In this document: positions 1 to 7,967 of the stretch, piece by piece | How positions within the stretch are numbered: the first letter of the stretch is position 1 | Layout: every line of letters starts with the position of its first letter | NCBI GenBank assembly: GCA_018336015.1 | Contig: JAGXQZ010000051.1 | Span: 221,187 to 285,186, forward strand | Direction: 5' to 3' | Origin: Algoriphagus sp. | GTDB taxonomy: Bacteria; Bacteroidota; Bacteroidia; Cytophagales; Cyclobacteriaceae | Length of the DNA stretch: 64,000 nucleotides | The notes under the pieces: generated by a model | What the model saw: the letters and a program-made list of their open reading frames with translations, nothing else | The model's database searches: none | What the model was told of the DNA's origin: nothing | Translations under genes and position numbers: made by a program

Positions 1-641
<641 letters not shown>

Positions 642-663
642 GAAAATAAGTTACTGGTTAATA

Positions 664-692
664 GTTATTGGTTTCTTTCTGAAATCAATAAC
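664..692 (+). other. Hairpin between atpD and atpC
   Basis: Inverted repeat GTTATTGGTTTC / GAAATCAATAAC, 12 bp with one G-T pair and a TTTCT loop, in the 84-bp gap between the ATP synthase beta and epsilon genes. It has no U-run good enough for a strong terminator. It could tune the downstream gene by partial termination or by protecting the 3' end of the upstream message. The same gap also carries the drifting unit AATAACT several times. Confidence 0.5.
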
Positions 693-725
693 TTTTCAAC
701 CTAATAACTCAATAACTAGAAAAAC

Positions 726-971
726 ATGCAATTAGAAATCGTCACACCGGATAAGAAGGTATTCCAAGGAGAAGTCAGTGAAGCGACTTTTCCGGGAGCT
801 TCAGGTGCATTTCAGGTGTTGAACAGCCACGCTCCTATCGTATCGGCTTTGGCCAAGGGGGCTGTATCCTTTACTACCAAAGAAGGTAAGCAGTCCATGA
901 TTGTGGATGGAGGAGTGGTTGAAGTGAAAAATAACGTGATTGTAGTTTTGGCTGAAAAAGTAGTAGGCTAA
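726..971 (+). CDS. atpC: ATP synthase F1 subunit epsilon (short form)
   Basis: 81-residue epsilon subunit of F1Fo ATP synthase. It opens with the typical LEIVTPDKKVF strand and contains GAFQVLNSHAPIVSALAKG, the conserved beta-sandwich core that joins gamma to the c-ring. The protein stops after the beta-sandwich: the C-terminal two-helix domain that makes up the rest of the ~135-residue proteobacterial form is absent, so the classical epsilon-mediated inhibition should not operate. Short forms are common in Bacteroidota. The start ATG follows AACTAGAAAAAC with no Shine-Dalgarno sequence. It follows atpD and ends just before a strong terminator. Confidence 0.96.
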   Translation: MQLEIVTPDKKVFQGEVSEATFPGASGAFQVLNSHAPIVSALAKGAVSFTTKEGKQSMIVDGGVVEVKNNVIVVLAEKVVG

Positions 972-991
972 TCGCAACCGGTAATAAATAG

Positions 992-1025
992 AAAAGTCCA
1001 ACTCTTAAGGGTTGGACTTTTTTGT
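992..1025 (+). terminator. Rho-independent terminator after atpDC
   Basis: Stem AAAAGTCCAAC / GTTGGACTTTT, extended by T-G and C-G pairs to leave a TTAA loop, followed by a T-rich run. It lies 20 bp after the epsilon stop codon. Confidence 0.9.
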
Positions 1026-1132
1026 TTGTAATTAATTAAACTTTGCAAGGTTCTAAACTATGAGAGAACACACGAAGACCTAGGTTTAAAAATTTTAAAT
1101 TTTTCGATCTTCGAATCTTTAAAATATTCCAT

Positions 1133-1140
1133 TACCTTTG
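1133..1140 (+). promoter_or_regulatory. Promoter -7 element of rpsU
   Basis: TACCTTTG matches the Bacteroidota -7 consensus TAnnTTTG, 25 nt before the rpsU start. No clean -33 TTTG lies at the usual distance (TTTTCG is the nearest). The predicted transcript would begin near base 1145 and carry a leader of only about 20 nt that contains the extended Shine-Dalgarno sequence. Confidence 0.6.
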
Positions 1141-1147
1141 CAGCCAC

Positions 1148-1158
1148 GAAAGGGGGTG
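1148..1158 (+). promoter_or_regulatory. Extended Shine-Dalgarno sequence of rpsU
   Basis: GAAAGGGGGTG lies 7 nt before the ATG at 1166. It can pair with the conserved 3' tail of 16S rRNA over 11 positions, with one G-U pair (GAAAGGAGGTG would be the perfect complement). None of the other genes inspected in the window has a comparable sequence. In Flavobacterium johnsoniae the anti-SD is masked by ribosomal proteins including bS21, and rpsU keeps a strong SD for autoregulation; the same is inferred here. Confidence 0.8.
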
Positions 1159-1165
1159 TATACTT

Positions 1166-1360
1166 ATGATCATTGTAAACGTAAAAGAGAACGAATCCAT
1201 CGACAAAGCGCTAAAGCGTTTTAAAAAGAAATTTGACAAGACCGGTGCGGTTCGCGAACTCAGAGCCCGTCAGGCTTTCACCAAACCTTCCGTTAAAAGA
1301 AGAGATGAGATCATTAAAGCAGCTTATCGTCAGAAACTTCAAAATGAAGTAATGAAGTAA
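1166..1360 (+). CDS. rpsU: 30S ribosomal protein bS21
   Basis: 64-residue small ribosomal subunit protein bS21. It has the family's basic N-terminal half (ENESIDKALKRFKKKFDKTG) and a second basic helix (FTKPSVKRRDEI). It binds on the 30S platform close to the 3' end of 16S rRNA. In Bacteroidota it helps hold the anti-Shine-Dalgarno tail away from mRNA. The gene stands alone between two strong terminators. Its start is fixed by an extended Shine-Dalgarno sequence 7 nt upstream, which is exceptional in this window and points to translational autoregulation by S21 level. Confidence 0.97.
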   Translation: MIIVNVKENESIDKALKRFKKKFDKTGAVRELRARQAFTKPSVKRRDEIIKAAYRQKLQNEVMK

Positions 1361-1383
1361 TTGCAGTTTTAGAGATAAAACAT

Positions 1384-1421
1384 AAGAGCATTCTCAGTAC
1401 TGGGAATGCTCTTTTTTTTTT
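1384..1421 (+). terminator. Rho-independent terminator after rpsU
   Basis: Stem AAGAGCATTC / GAATGCTCTT followed by a run of ten T, 24 bp after the rpsU stop codon. Confidence 0.93.
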
Positions 1422-1697
1422 GATTATACGCTATTCTAGCAGTACACGAATATTTCTCTGATTTTGGGCTGGAAGACCGATGACGGGAGACCGAAGAAGT
1501 CAAAGAATTGGCTTTTGGTATTTCATTTGACCTCATAAGAAAGCTACTGGCAAAGTTCCGTTTATCCATATTTTTTTTAATCCTGCCGTATTTTTTCGAA
1601 TCACCTTCAGACATTTCTATCGAAATCACTCCCAGAAATGATCTATGTCACCTTGGAATTCCGATTTTTGGTCTAACTTATTTTTCAATAAAGCGCC
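1422..1697. other. Non-coding gap rpsU-xerC
   Basis: 276 bp without a supportable gene. It contains the short drifting repeat GACCGATGACGGGAGACCG near 1474-1492, of the same style as the stretch after the glycyl-tRNA synthetase gene, and an A/T-rich segment before xerC. No clear TAnnTTTG promoter element was found for xerC. Confidence 0.5.
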
Positions 1698-2582
1698 ATG
1701 ATCGATTCTTTCATCAATTACCTCGAGTACGAAAAGAGAAGCAGCAGCCATACTGTCTTGGCTTATCGTAAAGACTTGGAGCAAGCTGAAGAATTTGTAA
1801 ATACTTCCTTCTCCATAGAAGAACTCTCCAATTGTACCCATTCAGAATTGCGTGCTTGGATCATCGACTTGGTCGAACAAGGCCTCAGTCAGACCACCGT
1901 CAACCGAAAACTCGCCACCCTGCGCTCCTATTACAAGTTTCTGATGCGATCCAAAGTGATCCAAAAGGACCCCACTTACAAGTTAAAATCTCTTAAAACC
2001 CCGAAAAAACTCCCCGAATTCATACAAGAAACAACCATTGAATCCGTATTGGAAGAAGAAGTCTACGAACCAACCTTCGAAGGCTTCCGAGATCGAATGG
2101 TGATGGAGTTTCTTTACCTCACAGGAGTCCGACTATCTGAACTTACCTCGATCAAGTGGAAAGATCTTAACTTATTGGAAGAGCAAGTGAAGGTGCTCGG
2201 TAAAAGACAAAAAGAAAGAATAATCCCAATTACGAAAGGCCTCCAACAAAATATAGTTTCCTATCGAAAAGTATTTGAGGAAAGGTTTTCAAAGATTGAA
2301 GGGAATGAGTACTTTATTGTGAGCAACAAAGGCGAAAAGGCCTATTCTATGATGATTTATCGAATCGTAAGACACTATTTGGATCTTTTCGCGCAAAACA
2401 CCAAACGAAGTCCACACCTCTTGAGACACACCTTTGCCACTCACTTATTAAACAAGGGCGCCGACCTCAATGCAGTCAAGGACCTACTAGGTCATGCCAA
2501 CTTGGCTGCCACACAGGTGTACACTCACAACTCCATGGAAAAACTGAAGGCTGTGTTTGAACAGGCACATCCGAAAGCGTAA
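1698..2582 (+). CDS. Tyrosine recombinase XerC/XerD family
   Basis: 294-residue tyrosine recombinase, the normal length for the Xer proteins that resolve chromosome dimers at dif. An N-terminal SAM-like core-binding domain (residues ~1-85) is followed by the catalytic domain with all active-site residues: Arg145 (TGVRLSEL), Lys169 (LGKRQKER), His240-x-x-Arg243 (HLLRHTFATH), His266 (LLGHANL) and the nucleophile Tyr275 (QVYTH). No transposon or phage genes surround it, so a housekeeping role is likelier than integrase. XerC or XerD cannot be told apart without the partner gene. It probably forms an operon with the hibernation factor gene that follows 36 bp downstream. Confidence 0.9.
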   Translation: MIDSFINYLEYEKRSSSHTVLAYRKDLEQAEEFVNTSFSIEELSNCTHSELRAWIIDLVEQGLSQTTVNRKLATLRSYYKFLMRSKVIQKDPTYKLKSLKTPKKLPEFIQETTIESVLEEEVYEPTFEGFRDRMVMEFLYLTGVRLSELTSIKWKDLNLLEEQVKVLGKRQKERIIPITKGLQQNIVSYRKVFEERFSKIEGNEYFIVSNKGEKAYSMMIYRIVRHYLDLFAQNTKRSPHLLRHTFATHLLNKGADLNAVKDLLGHANLAATQVYTHNSMEKLKAVFEQAHPKA

Positions 2583-2618
2583 ATAAATCAATTGTTCAAC
2601 CATTTAAATGCAATCGTT

Positions 2619-2924
2619 ATGAAACTGCAGATGCACTCCATCCACTTTGACGCCGATCAAAAACTGATCGACTTTATCCAAAAGAAAGCTGACAAACTGG
2701 ACACATTCTATGACCGAATCATAGACGGAGAGGTTTTTATGAGACTCGATAAAAACGACAACAACGAAAACAAAATAGTAGAAATCAAACTGAATGTTCC
2801 CGGCAAACAATTCTTTGCCAAAGAGCAAAGTGATTCCTTTGAAGCTGCTGCCGATGAGGCTGTAGAAGCTCTCAGACGCCAGATCAAAAAGTATAAAGAA
2901 AAAGTGGTGTTAGGTCACCAATAA
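2619..2924 (+). CDS. hpf: Ribosome hibernation promoting factor / RaiA family
   Basis: 101-residue protein of the HPF/YfiA family: MKLQMHSIHFDADQKLIDFI forms the first strand-helix, then DTFYDRIIDGEVFMRLDKN and a charged C-terminal helix (DEAVEALRRQIKKYKEK). These proteins sit in the tRNA and mRNA channels of 30S subunits and store ribosomes in an idle state during slow growth. It is the short form, without the C-terminal dimerisation domain of long HPF. The frame can be read from a TTG at 2592, but the ATG at 2619 aligns with the family start. It follows xerC and ends before a terminator. Confidence 0.9.
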   Translation: MKLQMHSIHFDADQKLIDFIQKKADKLDTFYDRIIDGEVFMRLDKNDNNENKIVEIKLNVPGKQFFAKEQSDSFEAAADEAVEALRRQIKKYKEKVVLGHQ

Positions 2925-2942
2925 GCCTATTACAAACAGCAA

Positions 2943-2974
2943 AGCCCCGGACCAAAACTCCGGGGTTATTTTTT
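2943..2974 (+). terminator. Rho-independent terminator after xerC-hpf
   Basis: Stem CCCCGGA / TCCGGGG with a 7-nt loop and a following TTATTTTTT run. It overlaps the last codons of the converging minus-strand glycosyltransferase gene (stop at 2966). Confidence 0.85.
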
Positions 2975-4624
2975 GCTCAATAGGTAATACTTTTTGCTGT
3001 TGGCTTCCAAAAGTCTGTCAAACTCTTCCGAATGGTAAGCTATTAACAACTGCGGAATAGCCTTGGACTCCCAGTTTTTGGAGACCAGTTTTGTCCTAAA
3101 TTTCGTAGTATCCAACTCAGAGAGGAATTTGTCCTCTAGGATCAATATCCCAAACTCCTTACTTTTTTCAACCCAATTTTCTCTAGGAAGATCCACCATA
3201 TTTAATTCAGGACCCAAACTCATTCGGATTTTACTACCCACATGCGGATTACCATAGAAGCCAATCGGTAAATCAATCTCCTCCAGATTAATCATTTCCC
3301 TAGCCTGCTGACCCTGATGAGGCAAAGAAATATGGTAAGTAATGGAACTAAGGAGAAAAAAGATCATCAGGAAGGAATAAGCGATAATCTTTGGAAGCTT
3401 TTGAGGAGATCTCCTCCAAATCAATCCTGAATAGATTAAAAACAAGAAGCCAATTATAAATTGCGCCCAAAGCAACGCCATGCCTTTTCCACCCAAATTG
3501 ATCCAAAGACTAAAGCAGGTAAGAATCAAGACTACAAAAAGAAAAATCACAGTAGCAATTTTGACTGGTTTCCCCCGATCAAAAACCCCTCCACGAACAA
3601 GCAACCATGCAATCCATACCGCAATTACCGGAGCAACAGGCAGTAAATAGCGCTCATAAAACCTACTCGTGAGTGCACCCATCCCTATGATCGCTATCGC
3701 CCAAACCACAGCAAAGGCAAAAAACTGAGGATTTTCTTTCCAGCCTTGATGAAGGGTAGATTTGACTTTTGCCCCATTCAGTAAAATCCAAGGAATAAAT
3801 ATCAGGCCCAAAAGCAAGGTGGCTAAGAGACCATTCTGAAAGATTAACAAAACTCGGGAAGCCACTCGAATCCCCACTTGGTCTTCTAAAAAACTGTTCA
3901 AATAGGTGGGCCCATGGATTTTCCACATGGCTACAAACCAAAACAAAGCAATCGCCAAACTCAGCGCTAAGGCAGGAATATGTAAGAGCTTTTTCCAGGA
4001 GACCCTTTTCCATGGGTTAAAAAGCAATACCCCAATGCCCAAACCACCCAAAGCCACGGCAGGCAGCCCTTTGACCTCAAAGGCCAAAGCTAGGCCCAAA
4101 TACATAAACCAGATGAATTTGGAGTGTGCCTTGTCTCCATCTCGGAGCAAACCTGCAAAGCCGACAGCACTGAGGGTCATTGTCAAAACCAATAACACGT
4201 CCGGAATCGAGCGACCTGAGGATAAAATCAGCACTGGATTGGCTGCCATAATCAAAGCTGAAAGGCCTGCGATTTTTGCATTAAGGAAAAGCGTCTTCGC
4301 TAAAAGAAACGTCAATCCCACTGTAGCTGCACCTGAAAGCAAAAAGAAAATCCGAGAGCCGAATTCATTGACACCAAAAAACTTAAACCCAGCCAAAACT
4401 GCCCAATAAGTTAAAATGGGTTTCTTGAATCTCAGTTCACCACTGCCCAGGTAAGTCGTCATGTAGTCTCCATTTTGGAGCATTTTGACAGCAGCATCCC
4501 GATAGTAGATCTCATCCGGATAGTGCATGTGAAAGTGCAAGGCAAAAGGCCCTACCAATACACAATAGGCCAGCATCAAAATCCAAGGATTGATTTTTAG
4601 CTCTGAAGATTGGGATAAAAGCAT
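2966..4624 (-). CDS. ArnT/PMT-like membrane glycosyltransferase (GT39/GT83 type)
   Basis: About 552 residues with roughly a dozen membrane segments. The N-terminal periplasmic-loop motif PDEIYYRDAAVKM holds the acidic pair (about residues 37-38) typical of the catalytic site of ArnT and PMT enzymes, and GSGELRFKKPILTYW follows as in ArnT. These enzymes use polyprenyl-phosphate-linked sugars to glycosylate lipid A, lipids or proteins on the outer face of the inner membrane. The start at 4624 is preferred because the upstream TTG at 4630 lies inside a perfect -7 promoter element. It diverges from a GT2 gene likely to make its sugar donor. The exact acceptor is unknown. Confidence 0.85.
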   Translation of the reverse strand: MLLSQSSELKINPWILMLAYCVLVGPFALHFHMHYPDEIYYRDAAVKMLQNGDYMTTYLGSGELRFKKPILTYWAVLAGFKFFGVNEFGSRIFFLLSGAATVGLTFLLAKTLFLNAKIAGLSALIMAANPVLILSSGRSIPDVLLVLTMTLSAVGFAGLLRDGDKAHSKFIWFMYLGLALAFEVKGLPAVALGGLGIGVLLFNPWKRVSWKKLLHIPALALSLAIALFWFVAMWKIHGPTYLNSFLEDQVGIRVASRVLLIFQNGLLATLLLGLIFIPWILLNGAKVKSTLHQGWKENPQFFAFAVVWAIAIIGMGALTSRFYERYLLPVAPVIAVWIAWLLVRGGVFDRGKPVKIATVIFLFVVLILTCFSLWINLGGKGMALLWAQFIIGFLFLIYSGLIWRRSPQKLPKIIAYSFLMIFFLLSSITYHISLPHQGQQAREMINLEEIDLPIGFYGNPHVGSKIRMSLGPELNMVDLPRENWVEKSKEFGILILEDKFLSELDTTKFRTKLVSKNWESKAIPQLLIAYHSEEFDRLLEANSKKYYLLSKK

Positions 4625-4627
4625 GTG

Positions 4628-4635
4628 CAAAGATA
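4628..4635 (-). promoter_or_regulatory. Promoter -7 element of the ArnT-like gene
   Basis: On the minus strand TATCTTTG matches TAnnTTTG and ends 3 nt before the ATG at 4624, so the transcript would be leaderless or nearly so. No good -33 is seen at 17-23 nt (a TTG lies 26 nt away). Confidence 0.55.
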
Positions 4636-4695
4636 AAAGTTAGCCGTGGTCGAGTCCGAAACAATCTTTGGAATTAAGCATCATGAAGAACCTTT

Positions 4696-4727
4696 TTTGC
4701 CTACACAGGCTTTTTGGAGTAATTTTG
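4696..4727 (+). promoter_or_regulatory. Promoter of the GT2 glycosyltransferase gene
   Basis: TTTG at 4696-4699, 20 nt spacer, TAATTTTG at 4720-4727, an excellent match to the Bacteroidota -33/-7 promoter. It ends 15 nt before the ATG at 4743 and decides that start against upstream in-frame starts at 4668 and 4683. Confidence 0.8.
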
Positions 4728-4742
4728 ACCAAATTTTATCGC

Positions 4743-5708
4743 ATGAGCAAGCCCCTTTTGTCCGTCGTTATCACTGTTTACAACGAAGAGGACAACATCC
4801 GACCTCTCCTCGAAGCAACCTATTCGGCACTTTCGGAGATAGATTATGAAGTGATTCTAATCGAAGACGGAAGTACAGACCGGACAGTGGCGGAAGTAAA
4901 AAAACATGCAAATGAGCGAACTAAGCTTCTGATTTTTAACAGAAACTATGGTCAGACTACAGCACTTGCTGCAGGAATCGACCAAGCTACCGGCGAATAC
5001 ATCGCCACCATGGATGGTGACTTGCAAAATGACCCTACCGACATTCCTCAGATGCTTCGCAAAGCCATCGACGAAGAATGGGACGTCGTCGCAGGCCGTC
5101 GGGCAAACAGAAAGGATGGATTTGTGCTTCGTAAAATCCCTTCCAAAATCGCCAACTGGATCATCCGAAATACCACCAAAGTCTATCTCAACGATTACGG
5201 TTGTACGCTTCGTGTGTACAAAGCCGAAATCGCGCAGAATATGGGGCTTTACGGAGAGCTCCACCGCTTCATTCCCGTTTTGGCCAAACAGCAAGGGGCG
5301 AAGATGACCGAGATGGACGTCAAGCATCACCCAAGAATCCACGGCACTTCGAAATACGGCCTCAGCCGTACCTTCAAAGTGATGGCAGATTTGATCCTGA
5401 TGCTCTTTTTCCAAAAGTATTTTCAAAGACCGATCCACCTTTTTGGAGGCTTGGGTTTACTCTCTTTCCTGTTAGGCTCATTGATCAGTTTTTACCTACT
5501 GATATTGAAACTGTTGGGAGAGGATATTTGGGGCAGACCAATCATGATTCTGGGATTCATCCTGATTTTAGGAGGAATTCAGTTGATTACGACGGGGATC
5601 ATCGCAGAGATCATTGTGAGAACGTACTTCGAATCACAGGACAAAAAGACCTATCGGATCAAGGCCATCTTTCAGGGGAAAGCTGAAGTAGTCAGCAGTG
5701 GTAAGTAA
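4743..5708 (+). CDS. GT2 glycosyltransferase, DPM1/GtrB-like
   Basis: 321-residue polyprenyl-phosphate sugar transferase. The GT-A domain shows VVITVYNEE (8-16), EDGSTD (41-46) and the metal/nucleotide motif DGDLQNDP (91-98). Two C-terminal membrane segments (about 232-258 and 268-292) place it at the inner membrane, as in GtrB and ArnC. Expected reaction: transfer of a sugar from a nucleotide sugar to undecaprenyl phosphate. The start at 4743 follows from the promoter at 4696-4727. It diverges from an ArnT-like transferase that could use the product and precedes a YbhN-like membrane protein. Confidence 0.88.
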   Translation: MSKPLLSVVITVYNEEDNIRPLLEATYSALSEIDYEVILIEDGSTDRTVAEVKKHANERTKLLIFNRNYGQTTALAAGIDQATGEYIATMDGDLQNDPTDIPQMLRKAIDEEWDVVAGRRANRKDGFVLRKIPSKIANWIIRNTTKVYLNDYGCTLRVYKAEIAQNMGLYGELHRFIPVLAKQQGAKMTEMDVKHHPRIHGTSKYGLSRTFKVMADLILMLFFQKYFQRPIHLFGGLGLLSFLLGSLISFYLLILKLLGEDIWGRPIMILGFILILGGIQLITTGIIAEIIVRTYFESQDKKTYRIKAIFQGKAEVVSSGK

Positions 5709-5801
5709 AAAGTGGTCAGCCACCGCAGCAAGTAAAAAATCAACAGTAAATGTAAGTTTTACCCACTTGTAACCATTTTACCAATAACTAATAACCTCCC
5801 C
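5709..5801. repeat. Low-complexity gap with drifting short units
   Basis: Between the GT2 and YbhN-like genes lies a stretch of near-repeats: AGTAAAAA forms (AGTAAAAAGTGG, AAGTAAAAAATC, CAGTAAATGTAAG) followed by CCAATAACTAATAACC. The last unit resembles AATAACTCAATAACTAG in the atpD-atpC gap. It encodes nothing recognisable. Confidence 0.5.
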
Positions 5802-6677
5802 TTGTCCCGACTCAAAAACCAACTCAAAACTGCACTGAAGCTTTTGCTGACAGGAGTGGCTTTGTACTTGGTTTTTCGCAAGATCGACACCGAGCAACTT
5901 TTTCAACTCGCTACTTCCATCCACTGGCCTTGGCTTATTCCTGCTGTGATTTTGTTTATCCTGAGCAAAGTAGCCACAGCCATTCGACTCAACCGTTATT
6001 TTGAAAATATCGGAATCCAACTTTCGGAGGCAGAAAACTGGCGACTTTACCTGCTCGGGATGTTTTATAATCTTTTTCTCCCCGGAGGCATAGGCGGGGA
6101 TGGCTATAAAGTTTATTTACTTAACAAACAGTTTAAAACACCGGTTAAAAACCTCCTTCAAGCCGTACTTTTAGACCGCTTGGGAGGACTGGTTGCTATA
6201 GTTTTCTTACTGTTTGGACTGTTTTTAATTGTAGAAGTCAAACATGAGTTTTTCGAAAGTTCCTTATGGAACGGGTTGATAATTGCTGGCTTGGTGTTGA
6301 CGGTTCCGGCTTTTTGGCTGGTTCAAAAGTTAGTCTTCAAAGACTTTCTCCCCTCCTTTTGGTCAGGGAATGCCTGGTCTTTTACAGGACAGATTGCCCA
6401 GCTAGCTTGTGCATGGTTCGTTTTGTTGGCATTAGGTATGGAAGAAAATATTCTCGCATACCAATTGGTTTTTTTGATTTCATCCATTGTCGCAGTACTT
6501 CCTTTGACTATCGGCGGAGTGGGTGCCCGCGAATTGGTCTTTGTCTATGCCCACGCCTATGCGGGAATCGAAGAAACCGCAGCGGTAGCTTTCAGTTTGA
6601 TCTTCTTCTTGATTTCAGCTGGAGTTTCTTTAGCTGGAGCTTTTATCAAAGCTGATTTATCAAAAAATTATAACTAG
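5802..6677 (+). CDS. YbhN / LPG synthase TM-region family membrane protein (UPF0104)
   Basis: 291-residue integral membrane protein with about eight segments. The family signature LPGGIGGDGYKVYLL lies at residues 93-107, after a conserved RLNRYF segment (62-67); a second marker is the TIGGVGAREL segment in the C-terminal third. The family (PF03706) includes the membrane half of lysyl-phosphatidylglycerol synthase and AglD-like proteins and is thought to move or recognise lipid-linked substrates; the catalytic soluble domain of MprF is absent. The only available start is a TTG at 5802; no in-frame ATG lies nearby. Its place after a GT2 gene supports a role in lipid glycosylation. Confidence 0.8.
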   Translation: MSRLKNQLKTALKLLLTGVALYLVFRKIDTEQLFQLATSIHWPWLIPAVILFILSKVATAIRLNRYFENIGIQLSEAENWRLYLLGMFYNLFLPGGIGGDGYKVYLLNKQFKTPVKNLLQAVLLDRLGGLVAIVFLLFGLFLIVEVKHEFFESSLWNGLIIAGLVLTVPAFWLVQKLVFKDFLPSFWSGNAWSFTGQIAQLACAWFVLLALGMEENILAYQLVFLISSIVAVLPLTIGGVGARELVFVYAHAYAGIEETAAVAFSLIFFLISAGVSLAGAFIKADLSKNYN

Positions 6678-6709
6678 CTGTATTTCAATATTTTTAATTT
6701 AATTCATCC

Positions 6710-6739
6710 TTGCAGATTTAAAATATCATTTTAAATTTG
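6710..6739 (+). promoter_or_regulatory. Promoter with embedded palindrome for the AAA_14 gene
   Basis: TTG at 6710-6712, 19 nt spacer, TAAATTTG at 6732-6739. Between and overlapping these elements (6716-6736) lies a perfect inverted repeat with 9-bp arms ATTTAAAAT and ATTTTAAAT around ATC, a candidate operator. The -7 element ends 5 nt before the ATG. Confidence 0.7.
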
Positions 6740-6744
6740 CAAGT

Positions 6745-7929
6745 ATGATTGAGCGATTACTTTTCCATAGACTTGAAGAATTGATGCCGGATTTTCCGGC
6801 CATTGCCATTTTAGGATCAAGGCAAGTGGGGAAGACTACGCTTGCTCAGGCTTTGGCTGAGGATTTTGATCAGCAGTCCATTTATTTAGATTTGGAAAGC
6901 CCGACTGACCGGGCCAAATTGACAGAACCTGAGCAATATTTTGATCTTCATGAAGGCAAACTCATCATTCTGGATGAAATACAGCGTATGCCGGACCTGT
7001 TTCAGGTTTTGAGAGGAGTCATCGACAGAAGTAGAAAGAAAGGTTTTAGATCTTGTCAATTTCTGGTTTTGGGTTCAGCCTCTCTTGAGCTGATCCGCCA
7101 ATCGTCCGAAACACTTGCAGGTCGAATTGCTTATGAGGAACTGCCTGGATTCACCCTGCTGGAAGTGGGTGATGAAGGGAAAAACCTGGAAAAGCTGTGG
7201 CTTCGTGGAGGATTTCCGGAATCATTTCTGGCGAATTCGGACAAGTCCAGCATGACCTGGAGGCAAAACTTCATTACCACCTACTTGGAAAGGGATATTC
7301 CCCAGATTGCACAGTTTATACCGACCAATCGCCTGCGGAGACTCTGGACCATGCTCGCACATGAACAGGGGCAGCTGATTAATCTATCCAAGTTTGGTGC
7401 AAGCCTTGACCTTACTTCGCCGACTGTGAAGTCTTATGTGGAGCTGTTGGAAGATCTGCTGCTGATTCGCTCTATCAGACCCTGGATGAGTAATGTAGGG
7501 AAGCGCTTGGTCAAAAGTCCCAAAGTCTACATCCGTGATTCAGGCATTACACATGCCCTTCTCCAAATCAGCACTTTGGATAATCTACTGGCGCATCCGG
7601 TGGCTGGATTTAGCTGGGAAGGATTTGTAATTGAGCATATCATTTCTGTATTGCCCAAAAATGCTGATTACGGATTCTATCGAACGTCCGCAGGTGCAGA
7701 ATTGGATTTGGTTATTCAGTTAGGAAGTCAGCTATGGACGATTGAAATCAAACGGACACTCAGCCCGAAGCTTTCCAAGGGATTTTCTATTGCTTCAGAG
7801 GATGTAGAAGCAACACATCGGTTCTTTGTCTATGCGGGAAAGGAAGAATTTCCTCTTTCGGAAAAAGTCACAGCAATCGGGCTGATCCAACTTATGAACA
7901 GGATAATTGCCCTGAGAGAAAATGGATAA
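6745..7929 (+). CDS. AAA_14 ATPase with C-terminal DUF4143
   Basis: 394-residue P-loop ATPase. Walker [10 protein letters not shown] is at 24-32 and Walker B LIILDEIQ at 73-80, followed by the sensor region [11 protein letters not shown]. The C-terminal DUF4143 domain (about 200-370) ends in GAELDLVI...WTIEIKR, the D...ExK spacing seen in PD-(D/E)xK nuclease-like folds. Proteins of this architecture are very common and patchily distributed in bacteria and archaea; their function is not established, and ideas range from defence to DNA handling. It stands alone with its own promoter, which overlaps a palindrome, so regulated or self-regulated expression is possible. Confidence 0.88.
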   Translation: MIERLLFHRLEELMPDFPAIAILGSRQVGKTTLAQALAEDFDQQSIYLDLESPTDRAKLTEPEQYFDLHEGKLIILDEIQRMPDLFQVLRGVIDRSRKKGFRSCQFLVLGSASLELIRQSSETLAGRIAYEELPGFTLLEVGDEGKNLEKLWLRGGFPESFLANSDKSSMTWRQNFITTYLERDIPQIAQFIPTNRLRRLWTMLAHEQGQLINLSKFGASLDLTSPTVKSYVELLEDLLLIRSIRPWMSNVGKRLVKSPKVYIRDSGITHALLQISTLDNLLAHPVAGFSWEGFVIEHIISVLPKNADYGFYRTSAGAELDLVIQLGSQLWTIEIKRTLSPKLSKGFSIASEDVEATHRFFVYAGKEEFPLSEKVTAIGLIQLMNRIIALRENG

Positions 7930-7942
7930 ATCCCATTTTCCC

Positions 7943-7950
7943 TACCTTTG
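7943..7950 (+). promoter_or_regulatory. Promoter -7 element of pyrF
   Basis: TACCTTTG, a perfect TAnnTTTG match, 17 nt before the pyrF ATG. No TTTG or TTG lies 17-23 nt upstream. It starts only 14 bp after the stop codon of the AAA_14 gene. Confidence 0.6.
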
Positions 7951-7967
7951 CCCAAAATCCGCAAAAC

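Noticed and set aside
1508..1771. 87-codon frame between rpsU and xerC
   Set aside because: It overlaps the start of xerC in another frame and has no family resemblance; the xerC frame is certain.
1698..2582. Xer-type recombinase considered as an integrase of a mobile element
   Set aside because: The length and motifs fit the chromosomal Xer proteins, neighbours are housekeeping genes and no attachment-site duplication was seen.
4857..5438. 193-codon minus-strand frame
   Set aside because: Antisense to the GT2 gene, which has clear catalytic motifs and a strong promoter.
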